From: Nissolia schottii
Taxonomy: Eukaryota > Streptophyta > Magnoliopsida > Fabales > Fabaceae
DNA: 64,000 nucleotides
Assembly (NCBI GenBank): GCA_003254905.1
Contig: QANU01031477.1
Span: forward strand, 416,698 to 480,697
Direction of reading: 5' to 3'
Shown: positions 1 to 11,041 of the stretch, one piece after another
Position numbering within the stretch: position 1 is the stretch's first letter
How the letters are laid out: each line of letters starts with the position of its first letter
Program-made: the position numbers and the translations under genes
Notes under the pieces: model-generated
What the model was told of the DNA's origin: nothing
The model's database searches: none
What the model saw: only the letters and a program-made list of their open reading frames with translations

Positions 1-230
1 CCCGCCGAGGACTTTGTTTAAGCAAGACATAATTTAAGTGCCTGTCAATGTCGAGTTTCCTCCTTGTCCCTAACATAAAAACTTGTTCTGCATCATTTCA
101 TTTGAAACCTTCGACACATATGAGTGAGGATACATTCACTCAATCCGACCGCTAGGAAAGAGGAAGGGGACGGAGGTGAGGTTTGCGAAGAAGAAGTTAG
201 TAGTTTCGTTGAAAATTTTATAGATAGAGA
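1..230. other. Left-edge flank, no gene recognised
   Basis: This stretch precedes the copia relic. It has short open frames but no recognisable domain, and its last five bases (AGAGA) resemble the five bases after the element's right end (GGAGA), as expected for a decayed 5-bp target duplication. Confidence 0.4.
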
Positions 231-278
231 TGTTGGAAATTTATATTTCCAATATTCCTCGGCTCATATTCAACATTT
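231..278 (+). repeat. 5' LTR remnant of the copia element
   Basis: About 48 bases align to the first bases of the 3' LTR at 3416 (TGTTGGAAATTTATATT, then ATTCAACA). After about 278 similarity stops, so most of this LTR is deleted or replaced. The start of the element is therefore fixed but the LTR promoter is gone. Confidence 0.65.
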
Positions 279-569
279 GATCATTGCGTTGAGAGGACCA
301 CTTACAGTTAGTTTCTCTATCCAAAGACTAGGAATTAATGTTGTACTAGGTATCTTGTGATGGATTCTCAATTCTAAAGAATTGCTCATGTCTTATTTTT
401 TAATGACATGCTTAATTTATGTGAATATGTTTTGTTGCTTTTGTTCTCGATTTAGTTTCTATTGCTAGTGCTGTGAATATTTCTGCTCAAGTGAACAATA
501 TCCCAATGCTGAATGAGATGAGTTTTAAGGCCTAAATAGAATCTGTGGAGATAAGTCTTAATCCCTAGA

Positions 570-1015
570 CGTTTTTAAGTTTTTCAAGGCTGAAGTGGAA
601 CTTCAACTTGGAAAGAAAATTAAGGTTGTCAAATCTGATCGTGGTGGTGAATACTACGACAGATATGATGGATCAGGAGAACAACGTTCGAGATCCTTTG
701 CTATTTTCCTCAATGAGTGTAGAATCTTTCCGCAATACACTATGTCGGGCAAACCCAGCATGAACGGTGTTGCAGAGCGACAAAACTGAACTCTTAAGGA
801 TATGGTAAGGAGTATGATTAGTCATTCTTCATTGCTAGAGTCACTTTGAGGAGAAGCTTTAAAGACCGCAGTTTATATCCTTAATAGGGTACCAAGCAAA
901 GCAATAATCAAAACCCCTTATGAGCTATGGACTAGCAAAAAGCCTAGCATAAGGCAGTCATTTGGGGTTGTCCAGTTGAGGCACGACCTTATAGGCCACC
1001 TGAAAGAAAACTGGA
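570..1015 (+). pseudogene. copia integrase C-terminal part, broken
   Basis: The frame around 577-790 encodes the end of the copia integrase core (VKSDRGGEYYDRY, then GVAERQN), covering the second Asp and the catalytic Glu neighbourhood. Continuing past a stop at 787-789 the sequence still reads TLKDMVRSM and later AVYILNRVPSKA...TPYELW, typical of the integrase tail. The N-terminal zinc finger and first Asp are missing because the upstream sequence is a gag scrap. Stops at 787 and near 848 show it is dead. Confidence 0.8.
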
Positions 1016-1463
1016 CTTAAGAACGGTTAGTTGCTATTTTGTTGGTTATGCTGAACGCTCTCGGGGGTATAAGTTTTACAATCCCACATCCAGATCCTTT
1101 TTTGAAACGGGAAATGCGAGATTTATTGAGGAAGTTGAGTTTGAAGGGGAAGGAAACATAAGGAATGTTGTCTTTAAAGAAGAACATGTTATTGACAGTG
1201 ATCAAGTCATTGTACCTGTCATTGTTCAAGAAACAACTCCAATGTTAGACAATCCTAACATTATTCCGGAACAAGACAACATTAATGAGGTTCTTCCTCA
1301 AACACCACCTATAAAACAAACTCAACCACCTCAAGAAGTGCCATTAAGATGATCCACAAGAGAGAGGAGAAGTGCGATATCAAATGATTACATTATCTTT
1401 CTCCAAGAACATGAGGACGACATTGGTTTAACAGAGGATGACCCAATCAAATTTTGTCAAGCT

Positions 1464-2921
1464 ATGCGCAGTTCGAACTCTCATAAATGGATTGATGCCA
1501 TGAAGGATGAGTTGAAATCTATGAAAGACAATGACGTTTGGGATCTTGTCGAAGTGGCTGAAGGTGTGAAACCCTTTGGTTGTAAATGGATATTTAAGAC
1601 CAAGAGGGACTCAAATGGCAATTTCGAGATATATAAAGCCCAGCTTGTTGCTAAAGGATTTACTCAAAAGAAGGCATTGACTACAAAGAGACTTTCTCTC
1701 TGGTATCCTCGAAAGACTCTTTTAGGACAATAATGGCACTGGTAGCTCATTTTGTTTTGGAATTACATCAGATGGATGTCAAGACAGCGTTTCTAAATGG
1801 AAACATTGATGAAACGATTTACATGGCACAACCATAAAACTGTGTTAGGTGACCCAAAGTCTATGGTATGCAAGCTAAAGAAATCCATCTATGGTCTCAA
1901 ACAAGCTTCCCGTCAATGGTATCACAAGTTTTATCAAGTCATTACCTCGTACGGTTTTGAGGCAAATGTCATTGATGACTTTGTATATCACAAGTTCAGT
2001 GGGAGTAAATACATCTTCCTGGTATTATATGTCGATGATATTTTGCTTGCTAGCAGTAATATAGGCTTATTGCACAAACCTAAGAGATTTTTAACAAAAA
2101 ATTTTGAGATGAAAGATCTTGGGGACACATCTTTTATATTAGGTATTCAGATACTAAGAGATCGCTCTCAAGGTATACTTAAGTTGTCACAAAAGAGCTA
2201 TATCGATAAAGTCTTAAATAGATTTGGCATGAAAGATAGTAAACCAGGAGACACACCTGTAGCTAAAGGAGACAAGTTTAGTCTTAAACAGAGCCCCAAT
2301 AATGATCTTGAAAGAAAAAAGATGCAGAAGATTCCATATGCATCAGCGGTAGGGAATCTAATGTATGCCCAAGTCTGTACTCGTCCTGACATAGCATTCA
2401 TAGTGGGAGCTTTGGGAAGATTCTTGAGCAATCCCAGTATACAACACTGGAAAGTGGCCAAACATGTGATGCGTTATTTGAAGAGAACAAAAGATCACGT
2501 GCTCACTTATCGGAGATTCGACAATTTAGAGATCATCGAGTACTCCGACTCTAATTTTGCGGGAAGCCAAGATAACAGACGCTCCACATTAGGATACATT
2601 TATATGTTGGTAAGAGGAGTTATCTCATGGAAGTCTGCTAAACAGACACTTATAGCTTCTTCAACTATGGTCGCGGAGTTCATAGCTTGCTATGAGGCAT
2701 CCAACCACGGAATATGGCTACGAAATTTTGTCACTAATTTGCGTGTGGTTGATAGCATTGACCGACCACTAAGGATTTATTATGACAATAACTCGACAAT
2801 CCTTTATTCCAACAACAACAGGAGTGCAACGAAGTCGAAGTTTATCGACATCAAGTTCCTAGTTGTTAAAGAAAGAGTTCAGAATAGACGGATTTCTATA
2901 GAACATATAGGACTAATTTGA
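1464..2921 (+). pseudogene. copia reverse transcriptase and RNase H, broken
   Basis: The first frame (1464-1733) carries the RT N-terminus (HKWIDAMKDELKSM, DVWDLV, GCKWIFKTK, LVAKGFTQK). A one-base slip near 1668 moves the following GIDYKETFS-like segment out of frame. The longer frame (1797-2921, 374 codons) holds SIYGLKQASRQWY, the polymerase active site YVDD at 2028-2039, TRPDIAF, and the RNase H region (EYSDSNFAG, RRST, SWKSAKQ). Domain content is that of the copia pol 3' half. The usual His in the RNase H tail motif (KHIDIKYHF type) is replaced by Phe, another sign of decay. Confidence 0.88.
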
Positions 2922-3415
2922 TGCTACCTGATCCATTAACTAAGGGTTTGACACCTAAGGTCTTTCATGAGCATACTGCTCATATGGGTGTTATTCATGA
3001 GGATACCTTAGTTTAGTTGGAGTCCTTTTATGTTCTAATTTTGGATTTTATGCATAATAAAGTTGATGATTTATGATTCAGTTCTGAACTCGCTTATGTT
3101 TTGTATATGCAATGATTTTATTGCATTTAAGGACTTTGGATTGATCTCACTAAAGATTAAAGAATGACCAGTTGATTGCATGTAATTTCCATGCTGCTCA
3201 TCCACATTTGATCTATGTCATTAAGTGTATTGATATGGTGATCATTGTGGTTTAGTCACAACTTCTGGTGACAAAAGTTGTAGTAATTCCATCATTGATA
3301 CAAGAGATGGACCAGATTATTAAAGAAAGTCTAAAGATAAATAACATTCGGATGCGCGCCTAAGGAACTTGTGATATAATTGTTTAAAGAACGATATGTA
3401 GCCCAAGTGGGAGAT

Positions 3416-3902
3416 TGTTGGAAATTTATATTTTCAATATTTGTGGGCTTATATTCAACAACAATTATATTAGTTATTTATCATAAATGGCTTAATTTTT
3501 GTGATCTAATTGTTTGGTTAAAAGTCTGTTAGACTTAAAGAAAATGAATGTGGGCTTAATATAGGTAGATACCAGTGTTGGCCCATCAGGGGATAATGGG
3601 AACCCTGGTGAGCTTAAATACGCCAGGAACGGTTATGGTCCCCCAAGACACCAAACCAGAAAATGTTTCACTTCTCCCCATCTGAAGAGAAACAGAAAGT
3701 CCCATTGAGGAACTAAGGAGGTTTGGTTGAGGAAGACCACGAAACCAACGCTCTCGTTCGTGATCAGTTGGACCAAGGGATTCCCATCGCGTTCGTGATC
3801 AGTTGCACCAAGGGATTCCTATCGCTAAACCATGGATACAGGTATTTATGTAATCCTCTAATCCTTGATAAGTTGATATGATGTAAATGGTAAATTCTAA
3901 CA
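3416..3902 (+). repeat. 3' LTR of the copia element (487 bp)
   Basis: It starts TGTTGGAAATTT directly after the purine-rich tract AAGTGGGAGAT and ends AAATTCTAACA, giving the short inverted ends and TG...CA termini of an LTR. It contains an imperfect internal direct repeat around 3750-3830 (TCGCGTTCGTGATCAGTTG-like, twice) near its 3' end. Confidence 0.8.
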
Positions 3903-3919
3903 GGAGAAACCAACTAGAT

Positions 3920-4583
3920 TAGTGGTGTTCATAGGCCAAGTTGGTCTATACCCGAACCCGATCTTATATTTAGATCGAACCAATTTTGAGGACCTAGACC
4001 CGACCCCAAACTCGATAAGCCCGATCATCTTCGGGCCGAGTTAAAACTCGGGTTTGGACTGAGCTAAAGCAAGCCAAAACGGGCCAAAATGTTTGATTCT
4101 ATTTTTCTTAAAGGCCTTTCGTTTTCTAAAATAAAACTCCTTGCAGTCAGGAACCAATTCAAGAATAAAATGTGCAAAATACGAGCACCTGTGGCTGTTA
4201 TATATCACTATGAACAGACAAAAGGCACGTCACAAAATTGAAAGCATGCAAAAGAACAAAAATCAATTCCAAACTATAATAGATTTGCAATAAAGATAAC
4301 TACAATAGAATTGCAATCATGGGATGGGATGGGATTGCAAGAATCCAATTCATTTCATTCTTGTGATTTTTCATAATGGGATGGGAAGGAAAAAAAATAA
4401 AAAATGCATAATAGTATAGCACACAAGCCGCTGGGCCAGCCCGGATGGCCCGAGGCTAAACCCGAACCTGACATGAATTAAAATCAGGCTTTTTTAGAGT
4501 TTTTTAAATCGGGCTCGATTAAAATTGGGCCGGCCTGATTCGGCCTGAATGTTTCGGGCCAAACCGGGTTATAAACACCCCTA
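3920..4583. mobile_element. hAT-type MITE (664 bp) with 8-bp TSD
   Basis: Ends are inverted: left TAGTGGTGTTCATAGGCC, right end reads TAGGGGTGTTTATAACCC on the other strand. The 8 bases before are AACTAGAT and the 8 after are AACTAGAC (7 of 8), the target duplication length of hAT elements. Subterminal regions are rich in CCCGAACC/GGGCC-type motifs in both orientations, a usual feature of hAT MITEs. No transposase frame is present, so it is non-autonomous. It lies 17 bp to the right of the copia 3' LTR. Confidence 0.78.
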
Positions 4584-7080
4584 AACTAGACCACTAAAAG
4601 TTAAGGACTAATGGTGTAATTTGGGGGGGGGGGTTGTTAAGTAAAGCATTGATATAAAGTTAGAGGAATAAATAAGACATTGATATAAAATTAAGGAATA
4701 TGACATTATTTCCTATTTTGTATGAGTTGATAAATAGTAAAATTCTTAGCTCGAATATGGAGAAAATGATTTTGTGCCTCCACATTCATTATCTATTTTT
4801 CATTTGTATGGGTCTAAAAATTTTACATCATTTTCAATATTATTTTGATAATAAATAATAAATGTGATACATAAATTCATTTCTTTCCTCATGGTGGAAA
4901 AAATTTCTCCGATAAATGTCTATTTGTTTGACTTTAGCTTAGAAACAAACAAGTTTTACCCACTTGATGTGCAAAAGGAGTAGATATGATAAACCCTTGC
5001 CCATTATCATGTTAATTTATTAAATAGGGTAAAATGAACTCGTCTCCTTTGAAGTTTGGTGAAAAAACATATTACTCCAAATTATTGGTAAAATAACATC
5101 TTACTCTAATTCTCTCTCCTCACTAACTACCTTGACATTTTTACACTCTATTTAAATATTGTACTACAGTATTGTTATTAAATTTTAATATTTTAATTCT
5201 AAATTATCAAAAATTGCATTTATGTATATTAATTTTAACAATTTGCTTATGATTTAAAAAATATTTTTTAAAATTTAACTTATGAAACAAATTTATATCT
5301 TTTTTATATATATATAATTACACATATAAATGTGAATTTTATCATTGTTCAAACAACATCTATCATATCTAAATGAATTTTTAGATAAATATTGTTAAAT
5401 ATAAATCACGTTAATGTAAACTCAATTCTGACCAAAATCAATTTTACAAAATCAAATTGGCTCAAAATCAATTTTAAATACTCTAATTTTAACACACACT
5501 TAATAGCACCAAACGGTTCCCTATTAGCCTAACCTAATCAAGCTTAGTAACTAAAACTCACAATCTGGAGATAAGTTACCAAATACTTCTTTTTTATTCT
5601 TTATCTTGAAATAACAACGATAGAAGGAAAGAGAATGAGAAATTGAGAGAGATGGGATAAGATAGCTCGCAATTGTCGTTGTTGTTGTTAGTTGTTGGTT
5701 GTTGGAGGGACTTACGACGAAAGTTGGTTGTTGATTTGCTAAAGAGACTCTCAACGGTTATTGAAAGGGCTCGTAGCGATCGCTAGAATTAGAATTTAGT
5801 TAAATATTATAAAATAAAATAATTATAAAAATAAAAGTTTGATAATTTAAAATTTAAAATATTGAAATTCATTAGTTTAAGTAATATATAAATAATATAA
5901 TATGATGTTAATTAAGATTAATTACAAGTAAGTTTGGTAAAATATGTAAATTTGGTTTGAATCATATTGATCAACTATTACAAGAAAATAAAAATATGAC
6001 ATATATTAAACAAAAATAGTTATTTCTAATGGGAGATTGGTGTTGTCAATGCTTGGAGCTAGATTAAATAAAGGGATCGGGGACTGAATCGTTTAGAATT
6101 ATGGGAAGAGAGAGTATGTTTTCAACAAAATTGTTTGCAAATGCGGTTGAAATTATTAGAAGCATGACTCAATAAGTGAGTAGTTACAGCTTCTCAAGTC
6201 AAGCATGGAAAGGTGATGCAAATTTGTATGGATTGAAAGATGAGAATGCTGCGGCAACGGGATAAGAGTAGAGTCCCTGAAGAGTACTATGAAGCTTGTC
6301 AAGGCTTTATGTGATGTTTTAGTGGTCTTATTCTATTTTCCTGAATCGTTGCTATGAGTTGTTTATAGTTGTGAGATGTAGCTAATTATCAGAGTTTTAT
6401 AATTGTTTTGTGAGTACGATCTGTATTTCTTTTTCTGGCGTACAAACGTTTGTTGCCTTAATCAAAGATGGTTGATATCTCTTTTTCCCTTAAATTCCTA
6501 TCTTAAAAATGGAAATTCTGCATTTTCCTTTTTGTCACGTCAGGTTGCTCTCTCAGCTGGAGCAGCCCACATGCTAAATTAATAGCTCCACCCCCAATGC
6601 ATAGTCTTTTACACCAAGAAATAAAAACATGTTACTATTGTGTTATTGCCGTAACCGCAACGCATATGTATGCCAGATTCTGAAAAAACAAATGCATAAA
6701 TAAAGCACCGGCAATAACTTTTTTCTGTTTTGGGCTACACTTTCAAGAACCATAACTGAGAGTTGCTTTCCAACTGATCAGGACAGGCCCGTAACACTTT
6801 CAATAAGGTCACGAAATGACCCATCTCCAGGCCCTATTTTTTGGGCTTTTATTCAATCCATCCCAATGCGGGCTTGGGTAGGTATGAGTAAAAAGGGAGG
6901 GATAGATGTGACAAGTGAAGGAGAAAAGAATAAAGGTGTAAAATAAATATTTATGCACTAGGAATATCCAGTTGCAGGACACTTGTTGAACGTGTCAAAT
7001 CATGATTTGTCAATTTCAGATTTCCAAGTCCCCTGGTTCTCCCTACCAGCTGGGAGGTAAACAACTTCTGAGTTTTAATT
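4584..7080. other. Intergenic, no gene recognised
   Basis: AT-rich sequence with a G run near 4623. A slightly gene-like segment at about 6010-6480 (balanced composition, repeated AAG/GAA codon-like stretches) has no frame longer than about 60 codons and no recognisable domain, so it may be a decayed exon or UTR. The short frame at 5551-5754 (-) has no support. Confidence 0.4.
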
Positions 7081-7125
7081 GTGGGTCGAATGTGACCTGA
7101 GCCACACACACTTCCAAAGAATCTA

Positions 7126-7415
7126 CACGTGTCCCTTACTGACCAGAAAAAAATAAAATACGTGTGTCCCTTTGTCCTAAGCTTTTCCAATTCAACACTA
7201 GCATAAGAAAAATTCCAGCTTGATTTTGATTGTAAACTCGGCAGTAAAAAATGAAAAAAAAAGAAAAAGAAGAAGAGAACAAGTGAAAGGAAATCCAACC
7301 AAGAGAGTGAGTATGGTAAAGTATAAAGATTGAGGCAGGAAATGAGAGGCCCCAAAAATTAAGTGTATATAATGCACCAAGCATTATCACATATATGGTA
7401 GGAGGAGACGTGGTC
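7126..7415 (+). promoter_or_regulatory. PSBS upstream region with G-box and TATA candidates
   Basis: A perfect palindromic G-box CACGTG lies at 7126-7131, a related ACGTG element near 7160 and an ACGTGG element near 7409. G-box cores are common in light- and ABA-regulated promoters. A TATATAAT sequence at 7366-7373 and a weaker CTATATTTTT at about 7478 are TATA candidates; the second would give a 5' UTR of about 80-90 nt. Assignment as the PSBS promoter is inference from position. Confidence 0.4.
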
Positions 7416-7593
7416 ACTCTAGTTGCCTGCCATTTAACTCTTACACCACATCCACACCCTTGTTAAAGATTGCACTTCTATATTTTTGTACTAAACTCTT
7501 TCACTAATATCTTGAATTGAATACACACACACCCCAGAACCATAGTGAAGCAGAGCAAGCTTCTCATCATAATAATATTGTGAAGCTCTAGCA

Positions 7594-9509
7594 ATGGCTC
7601 AAACTTTGCTCATGTCTAGTGTGTCTAGCACCTATTCCGTGGGTTTGAAGAAAGACCCTTTGCTCCAACTTCAGAACCAAAGATTAAGGCCTAAGTTCTC
7701 TCATCTCTCATTCAACCCACTCCCTTCTAACAACTCTTTCTCCCTTTCACCATCCCGTGCGTTCACAACTCTGGCTCTCTTCAAATCAAAGACCAAGGCC
7801 CCTCCTAAGGCAAGCATTTTTCATTCTTTAGTTTTATTTGTTTATTTTTTTTTTAATTTTGAAGAAGTTTGTGTTTAGTTATTCGTAGACTTCATTTTCT
7901 AGCCCTTTAAATTGTGGTAATTAATTTCCACGAGATTAATTTGTACAGGTTGTGAAGCCAAAGTCAAAGCCAAAGGTTGAAGATGGTGTATTTGGCACTT
8001 CTGGAGGGTTTGGTTTTACTAAGCAGAACGAGCTTTTTGTGGGTCGTGTTGCCATGCTCGGCTTTGCTGTCAGTATAAAACTCTTTCTTTCTTTCTTTCT
8101 TTCTTTCTATACCTCAATCAAAATCGGATCAATTAATTTGATTTAAAATTGCAATTTATCATCTTGTACTAAACCTTATTATGACTCTCCTCCTATCCTT
8201 CTCCGATAATTTCGACATTTTAGAGTTAATTTGTTTTATTACAAAATATTAGGGGTACCGATGACTATAGTTTTTTCATTTTCCTCAAAAGATAATTATT
8301 TTTTGGTCAGATATATATATATATATTAGATGTCTTGTACTAAAATCACTTGAATGGGTGGGTAAACATGACTACAGTTGCTAAAGTTGCTAAATTGGTT
8401 TTTGTAATTTTCAAAGGCACTAATAGATGGGGGGGAAGGCATGTCCATAATTAATTATGCTGCTGCTATTGCTGTTGCAGGCATCAATTTTGGGTGAAGC
8501 AATTACAGGGAAAGGGATTCTAGCACAGTTGAATCTGGAAACAGGGATCCCAATTTATGAAGCGGAGCCTCTTCTCCTTTTCTTCATCCTTTTCACACTG
8601 CTAGGAGCCATTGGAGCTCTTGGTGACCGCGGTAAATTCGTTGATGACGAACCTGCCCCTGGACCTGTCATTCCTCCTGGCAAAGGGGTCAGGGGATCTC
8701 TTGGTCTCAGTGAAGGAGGTAGTTTTCACGTTAGTGTATGCATGCTACTATTGTTATTTTGGACCTCACAATGAGACACTAAATACGTTATCACTTCCAC
8801 ATAAATGGGATATTACCCACTCTCATTTTCATTTTGTTAAACTCGAGTTAATGATTTTATTAGTAAACTCGTATGTATTTAAATAAACTCTTAACAAAAT
8901 TAATAAGATATTAAGTTTATTGAGAGTTTATGAGTTTGCTTAGACTTTTAAGTTTGGTATTTTTTAAGTGTTTAGAGAACTTATTAGTAGTTTCAAGTAT
9001 GAGTTTTAAAAGTTTATAATAGATTAAGTGAAAAGTATATTAATAAAAGGACTCATATATTAATTGTTTCAAAATTTTGAGCCAGTAATGCGACTTTTCT
9101 CAATGATAAAGTTCTCCATGAAATATATGCTTCCCTCCCAATACATCATAACCTCGTAACCATACTAGAACACTTGTCATGTAATGTAATCTATCTAGAT
9201 CTAAATTGGTTACATTCAATTCTGATGAAAAATTTTGGGTACTTGCTTTTTTGGGTATTGGCAGGTCCTTTATTTGGATTCACAAAAGCCAACGAGCTAT
9301 TTGTTGGAAGATTGGCTCAATTGGGTTTCGCATTCTCTTTAATTGGAGAAATCATTACCGGGAAGGGAGCTCTAGCACAACTCAACATTGAGACCGGGGT
9401 GCCCATCAACGAGATTGAACCACTTGTGTTGTTCAACGTTGCTTTCTTTTTCATCGCTGCTTTGAATCCTGGAACTGGCAAATTTGTTACAGATGAGGAG
9501 GAAGATTAG
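7594..9509 (+). CDS. PSBS: Photosystem II 22 kDa protein PsbS, chloroplastic
   Basis: PsbS is the thylakoid membrane sensor of lumen acidification needed for energy-dependent non-photochemical quenching. Exons: 7594-7809, 7949-8068, 8481-8718, 9265-9509, giving 272 aa, the usual precursor length. Residues 1 to about 60 are Ser/Leu/Pro rich and basic, as expected of a transit peptide. Two LHC-like repeats follow: GFTKQNELFVGRVAMLGFA with GEAITGKGILAQLNLETG, then GFTKANELFVGRLAQLGFA with GEIITGKGALAQLNIETG. The acidic GIPIYEAEP and GVPINEIEP loops, site of the lumen-facing pH-sensing Glu residues in the family, are intact. Intron 1 starts with GC (AAG|GCAAGC) and ends ACAG|GT; the other introns are GT-AG. 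The ATG at 7594 is preceded by a stop-rich leader. Identification is very secure. Confidence 0.97.
8083..8108. repeat. (TTTC)n microsatellite in PSBS intron 2
   Basis: About six uninterrupted TTTC units a few bases after the donor of intron 2. An (AT)n run follows at about 8308-8328 in the same intron. Both are likely length-polymorphic. Confidence 0.85.
8836..8965. mobile_element. Relic of a GAGTTTAC-rich hAT-like MITE in PSBS intron 3
   Basis: The segment reads ACTCGAGTTAATGATTTTATTAGTAAACTCG and later GAGTTTATGAGTTTGCTTAGACTTTTAAGTTTG (given in parts). The same succession of motifs occurs in the elements at 23632-24180 and 55773-56498. Ends and target duplication are not resolved, so it is an old internally deleted copy. 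Confidence 0.5.
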
Positions 9510-10449
9510 ACACCAATCCTTTTGTTTTCTTGTACTTGAAAGAAGAAAACTTGCTCGTTCTTCTATATAATGATCACTGCATTTAATTTAGTTCCTAACT
9601 TCCTTGGTTGCAGCAATTTCTTTTCTGTTACCTAGTAACAAAGGTTGAATGCTTAGTTTCTAACTGCATTCCTGAAAATATTAAAATAGCATAAAATATT
9701 CAAATTGGAGTACTTTTCAGTCTATCACTTTTACTTTTGGATACATTTAGAAATTAATGGATTTGGAGACAATTACGTCTATATATATATATGTATATAT
9801 TAAAAAAATTTAATATATCTAAAAAAATGAAAGTAACAAATAAAGTAAATCAGAAGAAGTAAGGGATAAATTTCACCCATCATTACAGTTCAACCTCCAT
9901 ATTTACATAATTAATAAATGCTGCTGCAGACATTCATTTTTCTGGTGGGTATGTGCATTCAAAGGACATCATCTCGTTGGGTTTAAATCTGCCTTTTAAT
10001 TAGTATCATGCGAACTTCCGGTTATTGCTTTATCACAAAGGTTGGAAGACCCGAAAGAAGGGGAGGAACAAACAGAATTTCATAGGTAACTGAAAGACTT
10101 CTAATTTAGTTTAGGGAACATTTTGATTAAATTGATTGGTTACCTTCTTGGCTTCTTCCTTTAATTACCTCTTTGGCACCTACTTCATGTGCATTATTTA
10201 CACGTGTCATCATACTTGAAAATTTCTTGTTGCCTTTGGTTGTGTACGTAGATGAACATAAAATAAAAGATTCCTAAAGAATAATTATCTTCTTTACACG
10301 GCATTATTTTTTAAAACCCATAATCCCTTGAATTGTCAAGGGCCTTAAGCAGTCCGTTAAGCTATAGCTGCGCCTCTGCTGTCAACATCTTAAATTATTG
10401 CTTTCAATAATATTTCTCGTGTGTGTTGGAGAAACCTTTAAAATTAAAT
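9510..10449. other. PSBS 3' flank and intergenic DNA
   Basis: The first about 100 bases after the stop are probably the 3' UTR (T-rich, then a TATATAATG stretch). The remainder is AT-rich with no frame or motif that I can support. Confidence 0.4.
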
Positions 10450-11029
10450 AGGGTTCATTATGTTTGTGATTCTTTTATAAATTATGAATTTTGTGTTTTA
10501 CTTCTCATAAATTTTTTTGTTAAGAAATCGTCATTCATAAAAACAAGTGTTAGATTTTAGTCGTTGTTCATTTGTGCCGTTAATTACTTGTGAGAATTAA
10601 TTTGGTCACATGACAATTACATGTCACATACATCACATAGGGTTAATTCAATTTTTAGTTACTCATAAATCGCAAATTTTATTTTTTACCTCTCATAAAT
10701 TTTTCGTTAAGAAAATGTGTCCCATAAATGTTTTCGTTAGAAAATTATCTCTCATAAATTCTTTTTGTTAGGTTTTAGTGTATGTCATTCTGACATCTTC
10801 TATTTGGGTCATTAACACAGTTAATTTTGCCACGAGGTACACAAATGGACCACACAGAGTAAAAGGCCATCAACTACGACATGACGGTTAACTTGACCAT
10901 GCAATACACAAATGGACGACAGAGACTAAAACCTAAAAGAAATATTTATGAGGAACGATTTCCAAATGAAAAATGTATGAGGAGCCACCAAATTCAAAAT
11001 TTATGAAGGATTAAAAACATAATTAACCC
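10450..11029. mobile_element. Mutator-like MITE candidate (580 bp, 9-bp TSD)
   Basis: Left end GGGTTCATTATGTTTGTG and the complement of the right end GGGTTAATTATGTTTTTA form long imperfect inverted arms of tens of bases (both arms continue ..CATAAATT..GAATTTTG). The flanking sequence AAATTAAAT occurs at 10441-10449 and at 11030-11038, a 9-bp duplication as made by Mutator-type transposases. Flanks are low complexity AT, so the TSD is less certain than the inverted arms. Confidence 0.6.
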
Positions 11030-11041
11030 AAATTAAATTTA

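Larger units (their letters stand above)
231..3902 (+). mobile_element. Degenerate Ty1/copia LTR retrotransposon
   Basis: Order on the + strand: a short remnant of the 5' LTR, a gag N-terminal scrap (about 490-560), an integrase C-terminal part (about 570-1010), reverse transcriptase plus RNase H (1464-2921), a purine-rich tract (about 3402-3415) and a complete 3' LTR (3416-3902). The left end TGTTGGAAATTTATATTT and the 3' LTR start share the same sequence. Flanks AGAGA and GGAGA match at 4 of 5 positions, which fits a copia target duplication. Most of gag, the protease and the integrase N-terminus are missing, so an internal deletion joins gag to integrase. Several in-frame stops and at least one 1-base slip make it non-autonomous. 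Domain order IN-RT-RH is the copia signature. Confidence 0.9.

Noticed and set aside
6951..7417. Overlapping minus-strand frames with hydrophobic residues upstream of PSBS
   Set aside because: They arise from A-rich promoter sequence read on the complement (Phe/Ser/Leu runs). No domain.
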